A stretch of 64,000 nt of DNA from JAGOPY01 sp964619555 (GTDB lineage: Bacteria > Bacteroidota > Bacteroidia > Bacteroidales > JAGOPY01), in NCBI GenBank assembly GCA_964619555.1, contig CAZUDV010000002.1:265109-329108 (forward strand), in the 5' to 3' direction. The notes below the pieces were generated by a model. The model had not been told where the DNA came from. It searched no databases and saw only the letters and a list, made by a program, of their open reading frames with translations. Both the position numbers and the translations under genes were made by a program. Of the stretch, positions 55,367-62,750 are shown in pieces (position 1 is the stretch's first letter; each line of letters begins with the position of its first letter).

Positions 55367-55804
55367 TTATTGAAAGCTTATTGGGCATTCAATATCAGGT
55401 CCACTGCTCATCAGATCCGGACAAGAATAGTACGCTCCATTATATTTGCCTGCGCATTCAATAGTGTATCCACCGTGTCCATCCGGACATAACTTTTTTA
55501 ATGCGGCAACCACAAAGTAGCAATCTTCCGGATCTTCGCTCACACAAAATTGAGTGAGCTGGAAGGTTGCATCTTCTTCTTCTGAGTCTAGAATCTGGTA
55601 GCTTTGGTAAACGGTGCTGGGCGATTCGTCACAGTAACTAATTACTTCAACATCGACTCTCCAAAACCATTCACCGGCTAAAGGACATTCATCACATTGT
55701 GCTGGATTCCAAGAAACATGGACACTTTTTTGTGCATTTACATTCTGCATTCCTATAGACAGGATTACGATCAGAATGGTTATTAATCTTATTAGTGTTT
55801 TCAT
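55367..55804 (-). CDS. small secreted cysteine-containing protein, copy 1
   Basis: This 145-residue protein has a signal peptide (cleavage near VNAQ) and a mature part with about nine cysteines (CDECP, SYCDES, QFCVSE, DCYFV, KLCPDG, IECAG, YSCPD, IECPI). I do not recognise the family. A homologue of 148 residues lies at the same place in cassette 3, with most cysteines kept. It is upstream of, and co-directional with, the large surface protein (62-bp gap), so the two are likely co-expressed and may interact at the surface. Confidence 0.78.
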   Translation of the reverse strand: MKTLIRLITILIVILSIGMQNVNAQKSVHVSWNPAQCDECPLAGEWFWRVDVEVISYCDESPSTVYQSYQILDSEEEDATFQLTQFCVSEDPEDCYFVVAALKKLCPDGHGGYTIECAGKYNGAYYSCPDLMSSGPDIECPISFQ

Positions 55805-55899
55805 TGTTATATAATTTTTTAAAGTTAATCAAATTTGAAAGGATGGTTTCAATAAGATTGGACCAAAGATTATTTTTTGGGGACTCAAGAAAAGGTCCC

Positions 55900-56079
55900 C
55901 TAAGGTGGATGAGAGCTATTACCTATGACATCAATCCTATTCTTCGAAAAACTAAACCAATTCTTGATCTTTGCAGCATTCTTTCCTTTATAAACATCAT
56001 AATCAGTATATTTAATGCGAGAGGACATTGGCTTGGCTTTGTAATAATTAATCGGAAAACCAGTGGCATTGTAATACAT
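55900..56079 (-). other. duplicated segment with a 59-codon open frame, copy 1
   Basis: This strongly conserved stretch upstream of the small secreted gene keeps an open 59-codon frame (MYYNATGFPINYYKAKPMSS...) in both cassettes 2 and 3. The few differences I compared are mostly amino-acid changing, so coding is doubtful. It may be a leader or regulatory segment. A GGGGAC...GTCCCC hairpin lies beside it. Confidence 0.25.
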
Positions 56080-56259
56080 ATTCAACGAAAAAAGATATTA
56101 AGAGCAATGTTTCTCAGTTTTCCTTTATTGAATGGCTATTCGTGGCATTATGGATGCAGCATACACTCCTAACTGAAGTCTTTGTAAAACAATGTTTTCA
56201 GCTATCTTTATCTATTAGTAGAAATGGCTTAGAGTGATTGCCGGTTAAGATAAATTACT

Positions 56260-56427
56260 GGGGCTAACGGACGCGCAGCGCCCAGGCCGGACATTAAATT
56301 TTACCCGTCCAGGTGGGCGGCGAAAAATAGTTCAAAGTTCAATGTTTAAAATTCAAAGTTATATGAGCGCCGCCGCCTGCCCGGCCAAATAACCCTGCCC
56401 AGGTCGCTGCGCTTGAACGTTAGCCCC
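56260..56427. other. attC-like site B (end of cassette 2)
   Basis: The site runs from GGGGCTAACG to CGTTAGCCCC. GCGCAGCG near the left box pairs with CGCTGCGC near the right box with offset unpaired bases between. Further in, GGCCGG-, CAGGTGGGCGG- and GCCGCCTGCC-type blocks continue the hairpin. Crossover is expected at G56419|T56420. It shares its core with sites C, D and E. Confidence 0.72.
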
Positions 56428-56476
56428 AATAATTTTTATGATGATTTTTGGAAAATGCTGATAGCCATTCTGTAGA

Positions 56477-59400
56477 TCATCTGACGATCACCACGGTTCC
56501 GACTATTGTTTTTTCTCCTTCAACCCCAGGAAACCCCTCAACCTGAAATGTGATCCTGTAGACATATGCCCCTTCGGGGCAATGTTTTCCGTTCTTAGTG
56601 CCATCCCACCCCTGACCAATATTCTCCGTCTCAAACACCTGCCCACCCCATCTATCGAACACCCTCATTGAGAAATGCGAAATGGTACTGACACTGGGGA
56701 TTGGTCTAAATACGTCGTTCCTCCCGTCTCCATCCGGCATAAAAGCATTGGGGATGTAGAAATACTGCGAAGGCTCGAATGGCGGCTCTTCTCGCAGGAC
56801 AATGTAAACTGAATCGTTCCCAAAGCAGCCGGCCTGGGACTCCATCTCAACCGAGTACATCCCTTCAGAGTAAATTTCGATGCTTTCGGTGCTGTCGCCA
56901 TTGTTCCAGAGGTAATGCGCCTGGCCGGACCCTGCTTCCAGGATATAGCCCGGATCCACCACCAATGTATCTGAACCGTGAAATGCTGCAACAGGGTTAT
57001 CGCTGACGATCAGGGTGATGGTCTTCTGGTCGGTGCAGCCCATGAGGTCGGTGGCCAGCAGGGTGTAGTCGCCGGCATCGGCTTCGGTGACGCTCCAGAA
57101 GGCCGGGTCGTTTTCGCTGCTGTGCCCGTCGGGCCAGGTCCAGAGGTAGGTGAAGGGCCCCTGGTTGCCCCAGGCGATACTGATGAAGCTGACATAGTCA
57201 CCCATGCAGACGGTCTTGATGTCTGTCGCCGGGGAGATGATCATGGGCGGCTCGTAAATAGTTACCTGTCCGGCGGAGAACTGGGCCGGGATGGTGTCGC
57301 CTGCCGTATTGGTGAAGGCGCTGCCGGTCGGACCGGTGTACCAGTCCAATAGACCAGGACCGGCCTGAAGGGGGGTGAACACCAACTCGGCAATGGCCTG
57401 TTGATTGAGCAAGGTCACCGGGACGGCGTCCTGCCACATCAGGGTGATCTCCCCGGCGGCCTGGTTCACCGTGCCATTGAAGTTAGCCGAAAGCTCCGGG
57501 ATGACGTTGGCATAGCCGTCGCACTGCAGGCTGGAGGCATTGTAGCTCAGCTTCAGCTCAAAGGCGGCTACATTGTTAAAGTTGCTCACCTCGATGGGTA
57601 CTGTGGCGGAGTTGCCCAGGCAATGATCTCCCGGGCCGGTGACGGCCTGCAGCCAGGTGAGGACCTCGTTCAGCACTTCCACCGTGAAGCTGGTGTCGCA
57701 GTCGTTCTCATCCTTCACCACGCAAAGGTAGGTCCCTGCGGATAAATCATTGAATGTTCCATTGTTCGATTGCCAGTTGTTACCGTTGTCGATGGAGAAC
57801 AGAAGCACTGGTGTGCTGCCGGTGGCAGTGATCTCAATGGCGCCATTTTGCTGCCCGTCGGTCTCGTTGGTGACGGTTGTCTGGGTGACCTGCGGACCGG
57901 GAATATCGTCCAAAATAACCGGATTGCCATCATAAAAACCTTCACAGCCGTTGATATCCTGTATCCTGACGATATATTCTCCCGGGGGAAGGTCTTCAAA
58001 AATACTGTCAGGCTGGTAATTCAGGCCGTCGTTGATAGAATATTCCATCTCAGAGCCCGATGGCGAGAAGGCTGAGATGATCAGTTGCCCGTCTGCCCGG
58101 AAGCAATGAGGCTGGGCTGACTGGATCTGGGTGACTTGCAGGTTGCCTGCATCGGTGATGGAGTAAGTGGCGGAAGTGGTTTCACATCCGTTGCCATCGG
58201 TAATGGTGAGGAAGTATTGTCCGGCGGGCAATCCCGTTGCATCGATGTTGTTACCGAATGGATTCCCTGACAGGTCTAGCCATTGGTAAGCTAAAGGCAT
58301 TGGGCCGAGGGCATAGAGTCCGGTGATTGATCCGGTAGCTCCTCCGCATGCTGTAGGAGTGATGATGACCGCTGTTGTATCCAGTTCGGTTTCCGGGAAG
58401 AATCCTACATGTATCGTGTCATGTCCCTGGCATCCTGTTTCCTGGAAGCTGGCGCTCACCCAGTATATGCCGCTATCGCTGACGGTGATACTGGGAGAGC
58501 CAAACTGCCCGGTGCTCCAAGAATAGAGGTCGGCAGTGCAATTGGCGTTGAGTGTGACGGAAGAACCGGGGCAGACCACCGTATCCGTCCCGAGGTCAGG
58601 CTGTGGTGTGGGAAAGATCTCGATCTCCCGCGAAGTATGCTCGAAGCGGCCCGATGGGTACCAGACATCTACCTGAACTTCGTGTATGCCCGGGTTTTGA
58701 AAAGAATAAATTGGGGAAAGCTCGTATGAAACACTTCCGGGAGCGAATTCATCGAAAAACCAGCGAATACTGTCAGGAGTGGGTATGAAATTAGGAATAA
58801 AAGTTATCGGGCTGAACTGGCACCAGTCACCCTCCCATTCAAAGCGGTAGAGGTAGTCGAGGAGGATATTGGGAAAGCTGAAGGATCCATCTCCTGGAGA
58901 CATGTCAATGGCCGAAGCTTGATAATTACAGTCAGCTCCCTTTTCCCAGGGTTGATGGATAATTCCTATGTAATTATTGTTTTCAGACATGCAATATATT
59001 TTTCCATCCCGGGCCAATTGCATTCCCATAGCAGGCCCATCCCCGAGATATACTGCCGAACTATTGAAAGCTGTTTCATCCTCAATATAATGCATATCAA
59101 ACTGATAAATGCAGTTGATTTCCCCGGGTTTATTATAACTTACATATAAATATTTAGAATCTGGTGAATATTCCATACCTGCCAATGTGAATGGAACCCC
59201 TCCCGGATCAGATATGGTGTACAAATAGTTCGCCGATCCTGTGATACTATTGAACTGGCTGATTTCTATATTTTTATGGTTACTATAACTTGACAAAATG
59301 TATTTGGAATCATAGCTAACTTTTAATGGGCCCCAACTCACAATACTTGGCGATCTGTCAGGCATAGGAGAAAGAATAGGATTAGGATTAAAGCCGTTAT

Positions 59401-59950
59401 AATCGATCAGGTATGCGGCTAATGCATCTTCTGAAAATTTACGTGTGATCACCCATACAGCATCACTATGTGCTTTTCTTACCAGGGCGATTCGTCCAGC
59501 AGCATCAGAACCAGAAGAAACAGCAATGTTCTTTTCGGTAATTGCACCCAGCCCGCTATCCAGGGACATGTCCACTAACGAATAATAAAAGCCCAGATAT
59601 ATTTGCGGATGGCGGGCATTAAGGATAAAGTACAAATCATTCTGTCCAGGCCATTTGACAATCGCCCTCCCATAAACACCTGGCCACTGAAGGTCAGAGC
59701 CATTTTGCATGATAACATGATTCTTATTGTATACTCTTCCATCCGCGGTATAAAATAGCAAATCACCCAATGAGTCTGAAATTGTTGCATTTCCAAATAT
59801 GGTGTTTATTGGACTGTCATGCAAAACTTGAGGTGCCCCACTATTAAAATTCAATCCGCAATGATTGGCAAAGTACCATCTGATAGCCTCATTTTGGGCT
59901 ATAAGTGTGTGGCTAATTAGTAGTAAAACAATATAACAATAAATCCTCAT
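56477..59950 (-). CDS. type IX-secreted multidomain surface protein with cohesin-like domain, copy 2
   Basis: This 1,157-residue paralogue of the 51832 gene has the same order: signal peptide (SHTLIAQ), propeller-like N-terminal region, PKD/SprB-like repeats, cohesin-like domain, and T9SS type B sorting domain ending in VGTVVIVR. From HCFRADGQLI onward (over 500 residues) the two proteins are identical. Before that they differ at many positions (for example GVPQVVHDSQ versus GAPQVLHDSP), so the variable part is the exposed N-terminus. It is preceded by the small secreted gene, 60 bp upstream. Confidence 0.88.
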   Translation of the reverse strand: MRIYCYIVLLLISHTLIAQNEAIRWYFANHCGLNFNSGAPQVLHDSPINTIFGNATISDSLGDLLFYTADGRVYNKNHVIMQNGSDLQWPGVYGRAIVKWPGQNDLYFILNARHPQIYLGFYYSLVDMSLDSGLGAITEKNIAVSSGSDAAGRIALVRKAHSDAVWVITRKFSEDALAAYLIDYNGFNPNPILSPMPDRSPSIVSWGPLKVSYDSKYILSSYSNHKNIEISQFNSITGSANYLYTISDPGGVPFTLAGMEYSPDSKYLYVSYNKPGEINCIYQFDMHYIEDETAFNSSAVYLGDGPAMGMQLARDGKIYCMSENNNYIGIIHQPWEKGADCNYQASAIDMSPGDGSFSFPNILLDYLYRFEWEGDWCQFSPITFIPNFIPTPDSIRWFFDEFAPGSVSYELSPIYSFQNPGIHEVQVDVWYPSGRFEHTSREIEIFPTPQPDLGTDTVVCPGSSVTLNANCTADLYSWSTGQFGSPSITVSDSGIYWVSASFQETGCQGHDTIHVGFFPETELDTTAVIITPTACGGATGSITGLYALGPMPLAYQWLDLSGNPFGNNIDATGLPAGQYFLTITDGNGCETTSATYSITDAGNLQVTQIQSAQPHCFRADGQLIISAFSPSGSEMEYSINDGLNYQPDSIFEDLPPGEYIVRIQDINGCEGFYDGNPVILDDIPGPQVTQTTVTNETDGQQNGAIEITATGSTPVLLFSIDNGNNWQSNNGTFNDLSAGTYLCVVKDENDCDTSFTVEVLNEVLTWLQAVTGPGDHCLGNSATVPIEVSNFNNVAAFELKLSYNASSLQCDGYANVIPELSANFNGTVNQAAGEITLMWQDAVPVTLLNQQAIAELVFTPLQAGPGLLDWYTGPTGSAFTNTAGDTIPAQFSAGQVTIYEPPMIISPATDIKTVCMGDYVSFISIAWGNQGPFTYLWTWPDGHSSENDPAFWSVTEADAGDYTLLATDLMGCTDQKTITLIVSDNPVAAFHGSDTLVVDPGYILEAGSGQAHYLWNNGDSTESIEIYSEGMYSVEMESQAGCFGNDSVYIVLREEPPFEPSQYFYIPNAFMPDGDGRNDVFRPIPSVSTISHFSMRVFDRWGGQVFETENIGQGWDGTKNGKHCPEGAYVYRITFQVEGFPGVEGEKTIVGTVVIVR

Positions 59951-60010
59951 CTGTCCCTCAAAATATAAATATGTTCCGGGCTCTATTAGTCCGGAACATA
60001 TGTAAGATGA

Positions 60011-60457
60011 TTACTCGAAGGAAATAGGGCAGGATACGGAATTGGAACTATTCATTAGATACGGGCACGAATAATAACTATTTTCCCCATTGAATTTACC
60101 CTGACAAACTACTTCATAACCTCCGCCTGATTTTGGACAAAGTTTTTTTAACGCTGCAACCACAAAGTAGCATTCTTCCTGGCTCTCACTATCACAAAAT
60201 TCCGAAAATTGTATAGTAGCATCTGTTTCTTCCGAATTAACAATTTGATATCCAGTAAAAACGGTGGTGGGAGTTTCATCGCAATAACTGATCACTTCAA
60301 CATCTACTCTCCAAAACCAGTCTCCTGCAATGGAACACTCCGGGCATGGCGTTGTTGAAGGCCAGTATACATATGCACTTCCTTGAGCGCTTACATTCTG
60401 CAATCCAAAAAACATGAATATTATCAGAATGGCTATTAATTTAATAATTGTTTTCAT
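60011..60457 (-). CDS. small secreted cysteine-containing protein, copy 2
   Basis: This 148-residue homologue of the 55367 gene has a signal peptide (VSAQ). Shared blocks include GDWFWRVDVEVISYCDE, CYFVVAALKKLCP and the final CPISF. Cysteine spacing is conserved, suggesting disulfides in the periplasm or at the surface. Function is unknown. It is first in a two-gene operon with the large surface protein. Confidence 0.78.
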   Translation of the reverse strand: MKTIIKLIAILIIFMFFGLQNVSAQGSAYVYWPSTTPCPECSIAGDWFWRVDVEVISYCDETPTTVFTGYQIVNSEETDATIQFSEFCDSESQEECYFVVAALKKLCPKSGGGYEVVCQGKFNGENSYYSCPYLMNSSNSVSCPISFE

Positions 60458-60470
60458 TTTATAAGAATTA

Positions 60471-60478
60471 CAAAGTTA
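60471..60478 (-). promoter_or_regulatory. -7 box of cassette 3 two-gene operon
   Basis: The minus strand reads TAACTTTG, a TAnnTTTG match 13 bp before the small secreted gene. In cassette 2 the same place reads TAACTTTA (55820-55827), one base off consensus. So these antisense genes carry their own promoter. Confidence 0.5.
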
Positions 60479-60553
60479 AAAATAAATACCTGGCAGGTTT
60501 AAATAAATATTCGGGTAAACAGTTTATTTTTCGGGGACACAGGGGATTGCCCC

Positions 60554-60733
60554 CTAAGGAGGGTGAGAGCTATTACCTATGACATCAATCCTATTCTTCG
60601 AAAAACTAAACCAATACTTAATCTTTGCAGCATTCTTTCCTTTATAAACATCATAATCAGTATATTTAGTGCGAGAGGACATTGGCTTGGCTTTGTAATA
60701 ATTAATCGGAAAACCGGTGTAATTGTAATACAT
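60554..60733 (-). other. duplicated segment with a 59-codon open frame, copy 2
   Basis: This is the counterpart of 55900-56079. The 59-codon frame is intact (MYYNYTGFPINYYKAKPMSS...) with stop at 60554. See the copy 1 entry for doubts about coding. Confidence 0.25.
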
Positions 60734-60935
60734 ATTTAACGAAAAAAGATATTAACAATTTCTTTAGTTACTTTAATAGCAATGATTCTAAGTTTTCTTT
60801 ATGTAGTGGCTATTCATGGCTTTATGAATACAGCGCATAAATTCCTCTCTATTGTCTTTGTAAAACAATGTTTTCAGCTATCTTTATCAATTAGTAGATA
60901 TGGCTTATAGTGTCAGCCGGTTATGATAAATTACT

Positions 60936-61100
60936 GGGGCTAACGAACGCGCAGCACCCAGTCCGGAAATTCACACTTTGCCCGGTCAGGCGGGCGGTAT
61001 TGTCACTTTGATCTTTGATTTCGTAACTTTGAGCCAGCTTGCGCCCGCCTGCCCGTGCAAATTAACCCGGCCCAGGGCGCTGCGCTGAGCGTTATGTGGC
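60936..61100. other. attC-like site C (end of cassette 3)
   Basis: The site runs from GGGGCTAACG to CGTTATGTGGC. GCGCAGC pairs with GCTGCGC near the ends, and CCGGTCAGGCGGGC with GCCCGCCTGCCCG further in. Its left box belongs to cassette 3 and its right box to cassette 4, so the boxes differ beyond TAAC/GTTA. Crossover is expected at G61091|T61092. Confidence 0.74.
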
Positions 61101-61800
61101 ATTATGGATATTCATTAATATTCTTTATTGACAATAATCAAATTATCTAAAACCGAACCAATTTATTAGAGATGATAATTACATCAGAAGATCAAAAAGC
61201 TACGACACTTTTAAAAATATTTGGTGGCATAGTCATATTATTTGCTGCAATCTTTTTACTGATAGCCTTAATCAGCATATCAAATCAAGATTCATTGATC
61301 AATTTAATAGATCAAAATTTTCGAGGTAATCAAAACTATTATTTCTACTTCATGCCTTTTTTATTATTAATTGGATTATCATATTTGATTCTTGGAATTA
61401 GGCTACCGAAACTAAAGGCTAATGTGCTTTTATCTCACATAGTAATTAGTATCTCATTGATAATATGGATAATATGCTGGGTATTATTTAAAAATCAAGC
61501 ACTGAAAACAAGTACCGAATTAACTGTGTCGACTGGATCGATGACAGATTCAATATATTTTATTCCTATTCTAATAATAATCATCCTAATTCCTCAAATT
61601 ATCATTGGAAGTAAGCTATATAAGTTAGAAAAAGTCCATAACGCCACATAACAGACGCGCATCGCCCAGGCCGGAGGTAAAAAACTTTGCCCGGTCAGGC
61701 GGGACGCAAATGTCACTTTGATCTTTGAATTATTAACTTTGAACTAGCGAGCGCCCGCCTGCCCGTGCAAATAACCCGGCCCAGGGCGCTGCGCTAAACG
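61092..61800 (+). mobile_element. cassette 4: 709-bp cassette with one membrane-protein gene
   Basis: It starts (G)TTATGTGGCATTATGGA and its terminal site opens with TCCATAACGCCACATAAC, complementary over 17 of 18 positions. It has a typical single-gene cassette size, with the gene in the array direction. Confidence 0.68.
61172..61651 (+). CDS. four-helix membrane protein of cassette 4
   Basis: This 159-residue protein has four hydrophobic helices (about residues 14-35, 57-75, 87-107 and 128-150) and little else; no motif is recognised. It is AT-rich with Asn/Ile-biased composition. It is the only gene in its cassette and ends just at the terminal site. Confidence 0.72.
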   Translation: MIITSEDQKATTLLKIFGGIVILFAAIFLLIALISISNQDSLINLIDQNFRGNQNYYFYFMPFLLLIGLSYLILGIRLPKLKANVLLSHIVISISLIIWIICWVLFKNQALKTSTELTVSTGSMTDSIYFIPILIIIILIPQIIIGSKLYKLEKVHNAT

Positions 61801-61809
61801 TTATGCGCT
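61645..61809. other. attC-like site D (end of cassette 4)
   Basis: The site runs from CACATAACAG to ACGTTATGCGC. The left half holds CGCGCATCGCCCAGGCCGG; the right half holds CCGGCCCAGGGCGCTGCGC. GGCCGG/CCGGCC and CAGGCGGG/CCCGCCTG form inner stems with unpaired A or CA between, an attC-like bulged hairpin. Crossover is expected at G61800|T61801. Confidence 0.74.
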
Positions 61810-61827
61810 ATTGAATTTTTATTAAAT

Positions 61828-62400
61828 ATGACTCAGACTACTCTGTATTATTATTTCAGCACAACAGCTCAAGTCATGGCAGCTATTTCAGCTTTATTGG
61901 TCATTTTTACACAATTTAAGATGAATGGAATAAAAATCTTTCTCTTGGGTGATGGGAAAGCGGTCTTAGAAAGAATGGAAAAAAAAGAAGGAGGCTTTGA
62001 ATTAGAGCATCATGATAGATACTTGAATCGGTTGAAAGATGCAATATTTCGTGAAAGTATTTCAGGCATCATAGAAGTTATAGAACTTTTAGCAAGATCT
62101 GAACAAGAAAAAGGAAAAACAATTGAATCGAATCCAAGAGGATTACAGTATTTAGAATTTAGAGTCAAAAAAAGAATTGATCAATTAAAAAAAATAAAAA
62201 TATTGACAAAGTTGGCTATAATATCAGCAATAGTCTCAATATTTTTATCTTTGATTTTCATGCTTTTAGTTGAAGAAATGATAATTAATAAGTGCTTTGC
62301 ATGGGAATCGGTAGTTATTACCTTGATTGCGTCAATTTCATGTTTGACTTTTACAATTCAAGGAGTGTTTTTTGGATTAAGAGATCAAGAGGGCGCATGA
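61828..62400 (+). CDS. membrane protein of cassette 5
   Basis: This 190-residue protein has a hydrophobic N-terminal segment (about residues 10-30), a charged, helical cytoplasmic middle (about 35-128) and two C-terminal transmembrane helices (about 131-152 and 160-183). No family is recognised. The layout recalls membrane-anchored effector or sensor components, but nothing specific supports that. It is a lone gene in the array direction. Confidence 0.7.
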   Translation: MTQTTLYYYFSTTAQVMAAISALLVIFTQFKMNGIKIFLLGDGKAVLERMEKKEGGFELEHHDRYLNRLKDAIFRESISGIIEVIELLARSEQEKGKTIESNPRGLQYLEFRVKKRIDQLKKIKILTKLAIISAIVSIFLSLIFMLLVEEMIINKCFAWESVVITLIASISCLTFTIQGVFFGLRDQEGA

Positions 62401-62402
62401 TT

Positions 62403-62722
62403 CAACAGCCCATAACAGACGCGCATCGCCCAGGCCGGACGTTAAAATTTTGTCCGGTCAAGCGGGCGGCGAAAGATCCCTCGCTGCGCTTCGGGATGAC
62501 GATCTGAGGGGTGGAAACCAGAGCGGCGCGGCGCAAAGAAAAGTCGGAACTCAATCCTTCCATGGCGCCGCGCCGCTCCTGTTTTTGTTCGCCAACCACG
62601 TCATCCCGAGTGCAGCGAGGGATCCGTTTGCAGAATGTACTACTATTTCCTATCTTTACATGCTTGCGCCCGCCTGCCCCGGCAAATAACCCGGCCCAGG
62701 CCTTTGTGCTCGAGCGATAGAG
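62403..62722. other. attC-like site E (end of cassette 5), enlarged and degenerate
   Basis: The left half (GCCCATAACAGACGCGCATCGC and CCAGGCCGGACG) and the right half (CGCCCGCCTGCCCCGGC and CCGGCCCAGG) match sites C and D. The right box has decayed to GCGATAGAGC, and about 155 bp of another inverted-repeat element fills the terminal loop. It may no longer recombine. Confidence 0.6.
62475..62624. repeat. nested inverted-repeat element inside attC-like site E
   Basis: GATCCCTCGCTGCGC...GGGATGACG (62475-62501) is nearly the reverse complement of CGTCATCCCG...GCGAGGGATC (62599-62624). Inside it, AGCGGCGCGGCGC pairs with GCGCCGCGCCGCT. It looks like a REP/MITE-type palindrome inserted in the loop of the site. 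Confidence 0.8.
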
Positions 62723-62750
62723 CTAATATTTATTAAGAGATTATTACATC

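Larger units (their letters stand above)
51775..56419 (+). mobile_element. cassette 2: 4,645-bp cassette with two antisense genes
   Basis: It starts (G)TTAGCCCCAATAATTT and its terminal site starts with the complement AAATTACTGGGGCTAAC (16 of 17 pairs). It is tandemly duplicated as cassette 3 with exact phase (offset 4,645 bp). Both genes face left, against the array direction. The 455 bp between the small gene and site B hold no convincing gene. Confidence 0.62.
56420..61091 (+). mobile_element. cassette 3: 4,672-bp tandem relative of cassette 2
   Basis: It has the same start (TTAGCCCCAATAATTT) and same complementary end (ATTACTGGGGCTAAC) as cassette 2, and the same two antisense genes. The first ~1.69 kb (56420-58105) appears identical to 51775-53460. 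Beyond that the copies diverge clearly but stay alignable to the end. The stretch 60458-60935 is non-coding apart from the conserved segment noted separately. Confidence 0.62.
61801..62716 (+). mobile_element. cassette 5: ~916-bp cassette with one membrane-protein gene
   Basis: It starts (G)TTATGCGCTATTGAAT and its terminal site opens with ATTCAACAGCCCATAAC, complementary at 15 of 17 positions. The right edge is less certain because the right box of site E is degenerate (CGATAGAGC). Confidence 0.58.

Noticed and set aside
55795..56172. 125-codon plus-strand open frame upstream of site B
   Set aside because: It overlaps the duplicated segment in the wrong strand, and I see no support for it as a gene in the corresponding part of cassette 3.
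62292..62720. Several short open frames around site E
   Set aside because: They lie in the hairpin arms and the nested inverted repeat and owe their openness to GC-rich repeats.
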